Source: JBBQED01 sp038320345
GTDB lineage: Bacteria; Bacteroidota; Bacteroidia; AKYH767-A; OLB10
Assembly: GCA_038320345.1 (NCBI GenBank)
Contig: JBBQED010000004.1
Location: 248,001-312,000 of the forward strand
DNA length: 64,000 nt
Reading direction: 5' to 3'
A program made the position numbers and the translations under genes. A model generated the notes under the pieces. It was not told the origin of the DNA. It saw only the letters and a list, made by a program, of their open reading frames with translations, and did no database searches. Shown one piece after another: positions 1-8,832 of this stretch (position 1 is its first letter; each line of letters begins with the position of its first letter).

Positions 1-721
1 CAGAAGTTTTCACGTGAAAGCCCTTTACAGTAGATCATTTAGATCACCAGGCACACAGAATATAGATCTATCGAAAGATATAATCCCAGAAAAAACTGAT
101 GTCCTTGAGGTAGAAACCGGATACAGCATCAATGAATATGTCAATGTCGTCGTGAATGCATATACGCTAACTACTAGAGATCCTATCATCTACTATTTTA
201 ATCCGACAACTAACTATGATGCCTATACCAATTCTGAACGGATCGGCACCAATGGCATTGAATTGACTTTTCGTTATAAAAAATCTAGAGGAGGAATAGA
301 TATCGGTAGTTCATGGTATCAAAGTAATGATCAAAGCAAAAACAATCCATATATCAATTTAATGGATGAAAAAGAACATCTTGGAATATCGCCTTTGAAA
401 ATAAATTTAAAAGTTCATTTTCAATTTCTTACCAACTTAACCGCTTATACATCGGCGGTCTACCTTTCAAAAAAATCAGCCATTACTGCTTTAGATGTTG
501 AAACAAACAACGCCATCTACTCACGGTTACCTGAAACAGTAAACATAAATTTTACACTGGATTACAAATTCTTAAAAGTCAAAGGCTTTTCAGCACAACT
601 GAGCGCATATAATTTATTAGATCAAAAGAATTGGTTTGTTCAGCCTTATAACAGTAATCATGCACCACTTCCAGGTTTGGGTAGAGAATTTCAATTAAAA
701 TTAATTTATCAGAACTTCTGA
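1..721 (+). CDS. TonB-dependent receptor, C-terminal part (5' truncated by the window edge)
   Basis: The reading frame is open from base 2 with no start, so the gene begins outside the window; about 239 C-terminal residues are present. The visible part has alternating polar and hydrophobic strands, an early ALYSRSFRSPG segment typical of the barrel of outer-membrane TonB receptors, and ends in a hydrophobic-aromatic strand finishing in Phe, as expected for barrel insertion. The family imports chelates, vitamins or oligomers with energy from TonB-ExbBD. The substrate cannot be told because the plug is missing. The next gene follows after 2 bases, so receptor, YfiR-like protein and kinase are probably co-transcribed, suggesting a sensing rather than purely nutritional role. 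Confidence 0.8.
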   Translation, partial: RSFHVKALYSRSFRSPGTQNIDLSKDIIPEKTDVLEVETGYSINEYVNVVVNAYTLTTRDPIIYYFNPTTNYDAYTNSERIGTNGIELTFRYKKSRGGIDIGSSWYQSNDQSKNNPYINLMDEKEHLGISPLKINLKVHFQFLTNLTAYTSAVYLSKKSAITALDVETNNAIYSRLPETVNINFTLDYKFLKVKGFSAQLSAYNLLDQKNWFVQPYNSNHAPLPGLGREFQLKLIYQNF

Positions 722-750
722 AATTGAAAGCGTTCCGAACATATTTATTC

Positions 751-1278
751 ATGGTTAGAATGTTCATTCTGATGACCGCATTAATTCTATGCGGCATGAA
801 AGCGGACTCTATCAATTCGGAGGGACAGGATGAATATACTGTTAAAGCGCTATTCGTTTACAATTTTATTAAACATATTGAGTGGCCTGCTCCTAAAAAT
901 CAAAGCTCCACATTTACCATATCCGTTTTGGGAAATTCTGAGGTCACTGGCAAACTTGAAGCATTACTCAAAGGGAGAAAAATCTTTGATAAAACTTTTG
1001 AGATAAGAGTGTGCAATAATCTGGATGAAACTGCAAACAGTCAGATCATTTATATCAGTAAATCCCAAAGCGAAAAAATAAGTTCTCTTCTTGAAAAACT
1101 TTCTGGCAAAGGTGTGCTGATCATTGCTGAAGACCGAAATATGGCGGCTCGTGGGGCTTGCATTAATATCATCCAAAGTAATAATCATATGCGTTTTGAA
1201 TTGAATGAAAGCGCTCTTAAAAAAGAAGGACTTAAAATTTCCAATCAATTATTAGAATTAGCTACCGTAGTAAAGTAA
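751..1278 (+). CDS. YfiR-family (DUF4154) periplasmic protein
   Basis: A 175-residue protein with an N-terminal hydrophobic signal segment (residues about 4-15) followed by the family hallmark YTVKALFVYNFIKHIEWP, then alternating beta and alpha segments and a closing ELATVV helix. In Pseudomonas, YfiR is a periplasmic repressor of the diguanylate cyclase YfiN. I chose the ATG at 751; a TTG at 724 would add nine residues ahead of the signal peptide. The gene sits between a TonB receptor and a hybrid kinase that has a periplasmic loop, with gaps of 2 to about 30 and 10 bases. By analogy it may hold the kinase in check; that is inference. No cyclase gene is visible nearby. Confidence 0.8.
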   Translation: MVRMFILMTALILCGMKADSINSEGQDEYTVKALFVYNFIKHIEWPAPKNQSSTFTISVLGNSEVTGKLEALLKGRKIFDKTFEIRVCNNLDETANSQIIYISKSQSEKISSLLEKLSGKGVLIIAEDRNMAARGACINIIQSNNHMRFELNESALKKEGLKISNQLLELATVVK

Positions 1279-1288
1279 ATTAAGCAGC

Positions 1289-4200
1289 ATGAGACAAAAA
1301 AGAGCTTTTAAGAAAATTGACTGGAGGATTTATACTGTATTCCTGATCGTTATAGCCATTGGAATTATCAATGCTGTAATCAGTACATATACCATCCGTA
1401 AAAGTCAGCAGATCACGAGTGATATCGTCAATAATACTAATCCATCATTAGATGCATTAGCAAAGATGAATTTACTTGTAACTAGGTCTCGAATGCTGGT
1501 TACAAACTGGGTTTATCTTCCAAATAACAAAAGCGACAAAGACAGTCTTATCGCATTGAACAATATTGATTATATCGAGCTTAGAGGCCGTTTCAATGGA
1601 TTAATGCCTTACTGGAATCAGGAAGCCAATATGGTTGCTATGAAAGGGATTCTAGTAGAGTATGAAGAATTGATTTCCTGCCAGACAAAAATTACAAGGA
1701 TCCTAAATAGTTTTGATGACTATCAAGATCCTACGAAAAAATTTGCAGCAGAAGATATTCTGGAAAGGGAAATTATTCCACGCTCTGAAAAAATAACAGT
1801 AGCGTTAAAATCCATCATTAATACGCAGACTACTTTAGCGCTAAAGGAGCAGGATAAGATGCTTTATAGCTTTAATTCGCTGATGGTATTGGTGCTCGGC
1901 ATTGCTCTCTTAATAATAATTTCTATTCTGGTAGCTGCGTTCATTATCACTCGCTTTATCATTGTACCGATCATGCAGGTTCGTGAAGTAATCATGCAGA
2001 TGGGGCGAGGTGAATTACCTGTGCTCCGGATGAAAATTCCAAAAAATGCAGTCGGCGAAATGTTTCAGGCTTTAGGATTTCTGATCGATGGGTTCCGGCA
2101 GACCTCTAAATTTGTTGAAGAAATTGGAAAAGGAAATTTTAATGTACAATATCAACCGTTGTCTGAAAAAGATATTCAAGGTCATGCATTACTTAACATG
2201 CGAAGCCAATTACAAGAAGCGGCCAATGAAGAAGCTCGTCGTAGCTGGATGTCGGAAGCGCTAGCCGACTTAAATGAAACGATGCGTACGAATAATGATG
2301 ATTTCAATGTTTTATTAGATAAAATTATTGAATCCATCGTTGGAAACCTGAAAGTAGAGCAAAGTGCCATATTTCTTCTTCACAATGAGGATATGAATGA
2401 TTTGCATATTCAATTGGGAGCCTACTATGCATTGAACAATCGGATTCTGAACAGCAAGCGGTACGAACTTAAAGAAGGTCTTGTCGGTCAGGCGATATCC
2501 GCAAACAAAGCCATATTCCTCGATTCTGTACAAGATGCTTACTTCACGATTGATACCGGTATGGGTGAATCGAAGCAATGTAGCTTGTATATTATACCCT
2601 TAAACACAAGCGGTAAGGTAGTAGGTGCGATTCAGATTGCATCACTCAAGCCTTTGACCTTAGCTCAAAGAGAATTACTTGCAAAAATGGCAGAACCAAT
2701 TGCTGCAAGTTTGTTTAGTGTAAGAGCTAATCTCATCACCACTCAATTACTTGATGAATCGCGTAAGCAAGCAGATGAATTAGTTTATCAAGAACAAGAA
2801 TTAAGAAAAATCAATAATGAGCTCACCAAACAATCACAACTCTTGCAGCAATCGGAAGAAGAGCTTAAAGAACAACAAGAAGAATTAAAACAAGTAAATA
2901 AAGAATTGCAGCATAAAGCAGCTCAGCTCGAAGAACAAAATCATGATATTGAAGTTGCTCGTCAGAGTTTGTCTTTCAAAGCAGAACAGTTGGAACAAAG
3001 TAATAAATACAAATCTGCGTTCCTTGCCAATATGAGCCATGAATTAAGGACACCACTTAATAGTATCCTTATCCTAGCTCGACTTCTTGCAGATAACAAA
3101 ACAAAAAATCTCGAAGGCAAACAAGTTGAACATGCTAATATCATTCATAAGTCAGGTTCTGATTTGTTAATGCTGATCAATGATATTCTTGATCTCTCAA
3201 AAATAGAAGCCGGTAAAGTAGATCTTCAATATGAAGATGTGAAAGCAAAAGTCATTATAGATGATACTCGATTACTCTTTAGAGAACTGGCGACTGACAA
3301 AAAAATAAATTTTGAGATTAAGAATGATCTGAAAGAAGACTTTACATTTTTCGCCGATAAAACGAGAGTTGAACAGGTGCTGAAAAATTTACTATCTAAT
3401 GCCTTTAAATTTACGGGACAAGGTGGGAAAGTCACTTTAAAGATAGGATTTGCATCATCTGATATTGTATTCAAAACGAAATCACTCTTGCAATCTGAGA
3501 AAGTAATTTGCTTTTCTGTAGAAGATACAGGAATTGGCATTGCAGAAGACAAACAGAAATTAGTCTTTGAGGCCTTTCAACAAGCGGATGGTTCTACCAG
3601 CAGAAAATTTGGTGGCACCGGATTAGGACTGGCAATTAGTCGTGAATTAATGTTGATGATGGGAGGAGAAATGATGCTGGAGAGTATTGAAGGTAGTGGC
3701 TCCACATTCATGATGTACTTACCTGCGAAAATTAATATTTCACCGGCAGTACTAACAATTCCAGAGGTTTTGGAAGTTAATGATCGTATGCCTGAAGTTC
3801 GCATTCCTTCTCCATCTTTCAATAAGCAACAATCTGGATATAGTGCAGATGAAATCCGAGACGACCGAACGCTTATTCAATCTAACGATAAGGTAGTACT
3901 CATCATTGAAGATGATTATGTTTTTGCAAGGATGTTGATGAATCATTGCCATAAGACAGGATTCAAAGCGATCATCGCATTACAAGGTGATCAAGGACTT
4001 GCTTATGCAACACATTATACTCCCTATGCAATTATTCTTGATTTACGACTTCCGGTAATGGATGGCTGGACTGTTCTTAAAAAACTCAAGGAAAATGCAC
4101 TTCTCAAAAAAATTCCTGTACATATTGTTTCATCGCTTGATAAAAAACAACTAGGTCTTGATATGGGTGCTGCAACCTATCTGAATAAACCAGCAGGTAA

Positions 4201-5038
4201 GGAAGAAATGGAAATACTTTTTGAAAGTATTATTCATGAACCAATTTCACCTACACGGAAGCTATTGTACTTTGGAGATCGAAAAAATGAAATGAACAGA
4301 ATACTAAACATTTTACATGAGAGAGAGAAAAATCTCATCATGGAAACTGCTGTCAGCATTACTGATTGTTCTGCAAAAGTTCAAGTAGGAAGATATGAAT
4401 GCCTTGTTGTCGATTCAGGAGTGAATGAAGCGGGAACAAAAGAATTAGTACAACAAATTCGATCCAATGAACATCTTCGAAATATGCCACTCATCTTCTG
4501 TGCAGATAATGCAGACGAATGTTTAAGAGAAGTTGAAGAAGTGATGAATACTGAACAGGATGATCTCCGGAATGATGAATTAGATCAGGCAGGAAATTTT
4601 CTGAATACCATTAGTGAAGGAAAAGAAAAATTTGATGAAGTTCAAAGTAGGATGAATGATTTACTGAGTGGTAAAACTGTTTTATTAGTGGATGATGATA
4701 TGAGAAATATCTATTCGCTAACACATATCTTAGAAAACGAAGGAATCAATGTAATTCCGGCATACGATGGAATTGAAGCTATTGAAAAATTAAAACAAAA
4801 TGACCATACAGAATTAATTCTGATGGACCTCATGATGCCAAATATGAATGGTTATGATGCCATTGCTGAAATCCGAAAAGATCCACATTGGATGAATCTT
4901 CCAATCATTGCAGTAACTGCAAAAGCGATGACGGGTGATCGTGAAAAATGCATGGAAGCAGGTGCTTCTGATTATCTCACTAAGCCGGTTCAGGCAGATC
5001 AGTTGATCTCTTTGATGAAAGTATGGCTTTACAAATAA
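1289..5038 (+). CDS. Large hybrid sensor histidine kinase (HAMP-GAF-HisKA-HATPase-REC-REC-REC)
   Basis: A 1249-residue membrane kinase. TM1 is at residues 14-36 and TM2 at about 197-222, bracketing a helical periplasmic domain of about 160 residues. HAMP follows to about 275, a GAF-like domain at 338-478, and a Gln/Glu-rich coiled coil at 490-575. The HisKA motif SHELRTP puts the phosphorylated His at 584. The ATPase domain shows N-box NAFKF, G1 DTGIGI and G2 GTGLGL. Three receiver-like domains end the protein: REC1 with phospho-acceptor Asp918, a degenerate REC at about 991-1075 with Asp1042 but no N-terminal acidic pair, and REC3 with VDDD and Asp1180. Likely autophosphorylates and passes phosphate internally. 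Follows the YfiR gene by 10 bases and is followed by a single receiver. Confidence 0.9.
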   Translation: MRQKRAFKKIDWRIYTVFLIVIAIGIINAVISTYTIRKSQQITSDIVNNTNPSLDALAKMNLLVTRSRMLVTNWVYLPNNKSDKDSLIALNNIDYIELRGRFNGLMPYWNQEANMVAMKGILVEYEELISCQTKITRILNSFDDYQDPTKKFAAEDILEREIIPRSEKITVALKSIINTQTTLALKEQDKMLYSFNSLMVLVLGIALLIIISILVAAFIITRFIIVPIMQVREVIMQMGRGELPVLRMKIPKNAVGEMFQALGFLIDGFRQTSKFVEEIGKGNFNVQYQPLSEKDIQGHALLNMRSQLQEAANEEARRSWMSEALADLNETMRTNNDDFNVLLDKIIESIVGNLKVEQSAIFLLHNEDMNDLHIQLGAYYALNNRILNSKRYELKEGLVGQAISANKAIFLDSVQDAYFTIDTGMGESKQCSLYIIPLNTSGKVVGAIQIASLKPLTLAQRELLAKMAEPIAASLFSVRANLITTQLLDESRKQADELVYQEQELRKINNELTKQSQLLQQSEEELKEQQEELKQVNKELQHKAAQLEEQNHDIEVARQSLSFKAEQLEQSNKYKSAFLANMSHELRTPLNSILILARLLADNKTKNLEGKQVEHANIIHKSGSDLLMLINDILDLSKIEAGKVDLQYEDVKAKVIIDDTRLLFRELATDKKINFEIKNDLKEDFTFFADKTRVEQVLKNLLSNAFKFTGQGGKVTLKIGFASSDIVFKTKSLLQSEKVICFSVEDTGIGIAEDKQKLVFEAFQQADGSTSRKFGGTGLGLAISRELMLMMGGEMMLESIEGSGSTFMMYLPAKINISPAVLTIPEVLEVNDRMPEVRIPSPSFNKQQSGYSADEIRDDRTLIQSNDKVVLIIEDDYVFARMLMNHCHKTGFKAIIALQGDQGLAYATHYTPYAIILDLRLPVMDGWTVLKKLKENALLKKIPVHIVSSLDKKQLGLDMGAATYLNKPAGKEEMEILFESIIHEPISPTRKLLYFGDRKNEMNRILNILHEREKNLIMETAVSITDCSAKVQVGRYECLVVDSGVNEAGTKELVQQIRSNEHLRNMPLIFCADNADECLREVEEVMNTEQDDLRNDELDQAGNFLNTISEGKEKFDEVQSRMNDLLSGKTVLLVDDDMRNIYSLTHILENEGINVIPAYDGIEAIEKLKQNDHTELILMDLMMPNMNGYDAIAEIRKDPHWMNLPIIAVTAKAMTGDREKCMEAGASDYLTKPVQADQLISLMKVWLYK

Positions 5039-5052
5039 TAAATCTCAATAAC

Positions 5053-5481
5053 ATGATGCAAAAAATAAAAATTTTATTGGTAGATGATCGTCCCGAAAAT
5101 CTATTAACTCTTGAAAGTATTCTGGAAGATGATAAACGACATTTTCTCTCGGCGACCTCAGGTGCCGAAGCATTGCTGATGTGCAATATTGAGAGTATCG
5201 GAATGATACTCCTCGATTATCAGCTGGATGATATGACCGGCTTGGAGGTAGCTCACCGCTTGCGAAAAAACCCTCAAACTTCACATATTCCTATCATCTT
5301 TGTAACTGCTCTCTCTAAAACAGAACGTAAAAAATTAAATGAGTTCGAGCCAGGAACAGTTGACTTTCTCTTTAAGCCCCTCGAACTAGAAGATGCTTGT
5401 ACTAAAGTTGCCATTTTTGAGAAATTAGTACGCTTGCAAATAGCACTTAGCGAACTGGTTACCACTGGTGAAGAAGACTGA
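5053..5481 (+). CDS. Single-domain response regulator
   Basis: A 142-residue receiver with the acidic pair in LLVDDRPEN, phospho-acceptor Asp55 in LLDYQL, the Thr of IIFVTA and the Lys of FKPLE. No output domain follows; the last 20 residues look like a short helix. An in-frame ATG at 5023 would overlap the kinase end by 16 bases and add ten residues unlike a receiver start, so 5053 (or 5056) is preferred. As a stand-alone receiver directly behind a hybrid kinase, it is probably a phosphate acceptor or a protein-binding switch. A hairpin with a T-run lies just downstream, so the operon seems to end here. Confidence 0.88.
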   Translation: MMQKIKILLVDDRPENLLTLESILEDDKRHFLSATSGAEALLMCNIESIGMILLDYQLDDMTGLEVAHRLRKNPQTSHIPIIFVTALSKTERKKLNEFEPGTVDFLFKPLELEDACTKVAIFEKLVRLQIALSELVTTGEED

Positions 5482-5506
5482 TTGAAGAATAATTCTCTTT
5501 ATACCT

Positions 5507-5536
5507 AATCCCGGATGCTTTATTCGGGATTTTTCA
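5507..5536 (+). terminator. Rho-independent terminator after the response regulator
   Basis: AATCCCG (5507-5513) pairs with CGGGATT (5525-5531) around an 11-base loop, followed by a T-rich tail. It lies 25 bases after the receiver stop codon and argues that the next protein begins at 5566 rather than at the upstream ATG inside the hairpin. Confidence 0.7.
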
Positions 5537-5565
5537 TTTATTTTGGAGTAGCAAAAATCATTCTG

Positions 5566-7305
5566 ATGAAACGACTACTCCCTGCACTTTTTTTGTTAAT
5601 GCTTTCTTCTATCCCAAACATCCTGCTCGCTCAGCAAGATCACAGAATGTCCCCTGCGGAACAATTGCTAATGCCTAGTTATTTGAACTCCCGTGGCATT
5701 GGTCTTCCATCAACAGCTACTATTACTCCTCCGAATAGCAGTGTACGCACTATCGGTGAATGGGAAGAACTACAAGGCTTACTGGTTACTTGGGTGAGTT
5801 ATACTACAATGGTAAGAGAAATTATTCGTGCTGCTCAACCCGAATGTAATGTGTATGTAGTTTGTAGTAATCCTACCACGGTAATCAATACTTTGTTGAG
5901 TAACAATATTGATACTGCACATGTAATTTGTTTGACGCCCGGATATAATAGTGTATGGTGTCGCGATTATGGTCCATGGAGTGCTTACACCAATGATGTG
6001 GATACGTTGATCACCATTGACTGGACTTACAACAGGCCTCGACCATTAGATGATCTTGTTCCTGTTGCCATCGCTACTGAGCTGAATACTCCTTTGTATT
6101 CGACTACAAATGCCCCTTGGCAACTTATTCATACCGGAGGAAATTTTATGACGGATGGTTTTGGAACGGGCTTCAGTTCTAATTTAATTTTAAATGAAAA
6201 CCCTTCTTTGACCTCCGCACAAGTTGATACGATCATGCAGCATTTTATGGGCATTAACCGTTATATAAAAATGACGACCTTACCCTATGATGCCATTCAT
6301 CATATCGATATGCACATGAAATTATTGGATGAGGAAACAATATTAATGGGGGAATATCCTCCAGGAATTGCTGATGGACCACAGATTGAAGCTAATCTTT
6401 TATATGTAATCAGTAATTATAATTCTGTGTATGGTACGCCTTACAAAGTAGTACGTATTCCAATGCCTGCTGATAACGGACTTTATCCAAGTAATGGTGG
6501 CGATTATTATACATACACCAATTCTTCTTTCATTAATAAAACGATCATCGTCCCAACTTATGGAATTCCTGAAGATGCCCTTGCATTGCAGATTTACCGT
6601 GATAATTTGCCAGGATATAATGTAGTTGGAATAAATTCATCAGCAAGCATTGGTGCATTAGGTGCTTTACATTGTATCACAAAAGAGTTAGGTACTGATG
6701 ATCCATTATTGATCAGTCATCAGGCGTTACCTAATACAACAGATACTGTAAATGATTATATTGTTATGGCGCGCATGCAGCACCGCAGTGGAATTGCAAC
6801 TGCGACATTGTATTATCGTACCGACACCCTTCAACTTTTTTCAACTATTGCCATGAATTCGCTGAGTGGCCAACCAAATATGTGGGGAGGATTAATTCCT
6901 CATCAATCTGCCGGCACTCGCGTATATTATTATATTGAAGCAAATGCAACTAGTGGAAAAAGTCAAGTACGTCCGATGCCAGCTCCAGCTGCGTACTGGA
7001 AATTTGATGTAACAGGAATCACAGGAATTGAAAATGCTGAAAACTCCATCAATAAAATAAAAGCGATTTTCCCTAATCCTTGCAAAGGAATTACCTGTAT
7101 TCCCTTTGAAATGGCAAAGCGGAATACTGTTACTGCCAATCTTTATGATTTAAATGGAAGGAAAATAATCAACATTCACAATGGGATGATGGATCAAGGT
7201 GAGCAACGTCTTTTTATGGATACTGCTGAGATTCCTTCTGGAATTTATCTGTTGAAAATTACGATTGGCGAAGAGCGTTTTTCCGTAAAAGTAGCAGTAC
7301 GATAA
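5566..7305 (+). CDS. Secreted agmatine/peptidyl-arginine deiminase-like protein with T9SS type A tail
   Basis: A 579-residue protein: signal peptide (residues 1 to about 23, ending LLAQQ), a guanidino-group-modifying domain (about 50-390), an Ig-like stretch and a T9SS type A sorting domain (about 500-579, starting IFPNPC and ending in the SGIYLLKI-type strand). The deiminase shows WCRDYGP with Asp134, HID with His246 and Asp248, and Cys370 in GALHC, matching the Asp/His/Cys catalytic set of the family. Family members release ammonia from agmatine or peptide arginine. The layout resembles the Porphyromonas peptidylarginine deiminase, so action on surface or extracellular arginine is plausible, but substrate is not provable by eye. 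The ATG at 5515 is rejected because it lies in a terminator hairpin. Confidence 0.85.
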   Translation: MKRLLPALFLLMLSSIPNILLAQQDHRMSPAEQLLMPSYLNSRGIGLPSTATITPPNSSVRTIGEWEELQGLLVTWVSYTTMVREIIRAAQPECNVYVVCSNPTTVINTLLSNNIDTAHVICLTPGYNSVWCRDYGPWSAYTNDVDTLITIDWTYNRPRPLDDLVPVAIATELNTPLYSTTNAPWQLIHTGGNFMTDGFGTGFSSNLILNENPSLTSAQVDTIMQHFMGINRYIKMTTLPYDAIHHIDMHMKLLDEETILMGEYPPGIADGPQIEANLLYVISNYNSVYGTPYKVVRIPMPADNGLYPSNGGDYYTYTNSSFINKTIIVPTYGIPEDALALQIYRDNLPGYNVVGINSSASIGALGALHCITKELGTDDPLLISHQALPNTTDTVNDYIVMARMQHRSGIATATLYYRTDTLQLFSTIAMNSLSGQPNMWGGLIPHQSAGTRVYYYIEANATSGKSQVRPMPAPAAYWKFDVTGITGIENAENSINKIKAIFPNPCKGITCIPFEMAKRNTVTANLYDLNGRKIINIHNGMMDQGEQRLFMDTAEIPSGIYLLKITIGEERFSVKVAVR

Positions 7306-7316
7306 CCTGAATTACA

Positions 7317-8825
7317 TTGCTGATAGGGTCGTTTCTAAAAAAGCATCCTCGTAGGTTGCTATATTTTACTTTGCTGCTAAATGCAGTACTTCATCTTCCT
7401 TTTGTTTCACTTCCACCATGCAGTATTCATGTATGGAGGCAATGCAATACGCTGGCTGTTGCTAGAAATTTTCATGAGGAAGATGCTAATATCCTGAAAC
7501 CTCGTGTGGATTGTAGGTTTGAATCAGATGGTGTAACAGGGATGCAATTTCCATTGTATGAATGGTTGCTTTCACAACTTTACAAAGTGTTTGGAGAGCA
7601 TTATGAAGTTCATCGGACTTTTTCATTGCTCATCACCAGTCTCGGGATTATATACCTCTTTGGATTCATGAAAGTAGTGACGAGAAATGAATTCACTGCT
7701 GCTTGTTGTGCTTGGTGTTATACTTGGAGCCCAGAATTATTTTATCATGGATTTAATGCATTGCCAGATATCCTTGCACTAAGTTCGGGGATTGCTGCAC
7801 TTTACTATTTTTCTATCTGGATTGAAAATAAAAATTCTTCCTTTTTCATTATTTCCATGCTCCTGATCACTATCTCAGGATTAGTAAAACTCCAATATCT
7901 GATGTTGGGAGCTGTGATGGCTGGGATGATCATCAATGAATGGAGAATAACAAAATACAAATTTACCAGTAAACAAATCTTAATGATTTTGAGTGGAATA
8001 ATTCCAGTGGCCATTACCTTAATTTGGTATCGCTATGCCGTTCAACTCATCCATATTAGTGGACTCACCGATTACGGAATTGAATTCAGACCAGCAGAAA
8101 ATTTTTCGGCAGGGATGAAAACTTTAAAAGATAATCTTCTGAGCGATTGGCCAGAATTACTTTTCAATTATGCGAATTCATTGTTGATACTGATTGGATT
8201 ATTTCTGGTGATAAAATTAAAGAAATGGAATAGTCCCGGATTTCTTCCTTTTCTACTATTAACGCTGACCTATTTAATTTATCATGTAATTGAACTTCGT
8301 CAGATGGAAGTACATCAATATTATATGCTCCCATCACTACTTATTGGAATTCCTTTAATTGGACTAGCTGTCGATTTCCTGATGAGAAGAAATTTGCAAT
8401 GGGTACTGGCACTTATACTTTGCACATCACCAATACTGGCAGCAGTAAGAATTCTCCCTGCACGATGGATGAAAACGGATTTAGGAATTCCGAAAGAATT
8501 TATTCACACGCCACAACTTTCACGGCTACAAACTGCGCTACCACCAAATAGTAAGGTATTAATAGGACCTGATAAATCCGGATGCATTTATTTTTACTTC
8601 CTACACCAAAGAGGTTTTGGATTTACATTCAGCGATGATTTGATCCTACCAAATGAAAATGGGGAATTAAAAATCAGTGAATACATAGGTCGAGGTGCTG
8701 AATACCTCATCACTTCTGATCATCAAATTCCCATAAAGCCAGAACTCATTCCTTATCTACAAAAGTTAATCCTTCAGGAAGGTGATTTCAGTATTTATCG
8801 ACTGAAAACGCTCCCCCAAAAATAA
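7317..8825 (+). CDS. Polytopic membrane glycosyltransferase-like protein (GT-C/GT39 type)
   Basis: A 502-residue integral membrane protein with roughly ten hydrophobic segments, an early extracytoplasmic loop after TM1 (containing HVWRQCNTLAVARNF) and a soluble C-terminal region of about 100 residues. This is the plan of GT-C glycosyltransferases such as the dolichyl-phosphate-mannose mannosyltransferase-like (GT39) group, which use polyprenyl-linked sugars on the outer face of the inner membrane. The start is a TTG twelve bases after the preceding stop; no ATG lies before TM1. The acceptor is unknown. It is separated from the deiminase by 11 bases and could be co-transcribed with it. It converges on the next gene with a 7-base gap. 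Confidence 0.65.
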   Translation: MLIGSFLKKHPRRLLYFTLLLNAVLHLPFVSLPPCSIHVWRQCNTLAVARNFHEEDANILKPRVDCRFESDGVTGMQFPLYEWLLSQLYKVFGEHYEVHRTFSLLITSLGIIYLFGFMKVVTRNEFTAACCAWCYTWSPELFYHGFNALPDILALSSGIAALYYFSIWIENKNSSFFIISMLLITISGLVKLQYLMLGAVMAGMIINEWRITKYKFTSKQILMILSGIIPVAITLIWYRYAVQLIHISGLTDYGIEFRPAENFSAGMKTLKDNLLSDWPELLFNYANSLLILIGLFLVIKLKKWNSPGFLPFLLLTLTYLIYHVIELRQMEVHQYYMLPSLLIGIPLIGLAVDFLMRRNLQWVLALILCTSPILAAVRILPARWMKTDLGIPKEFIHTPQLSRLQTALPPNSKVLIGPDKSGCIYFYFLHQRGFGFTFSDDLILPNENGELKISEYIGRGAEYLITSDHQIPIKPELIPYLQKLILQEGDFSIYRLKTLPQK

Positions 8826-8832
8826 TTTTCGA

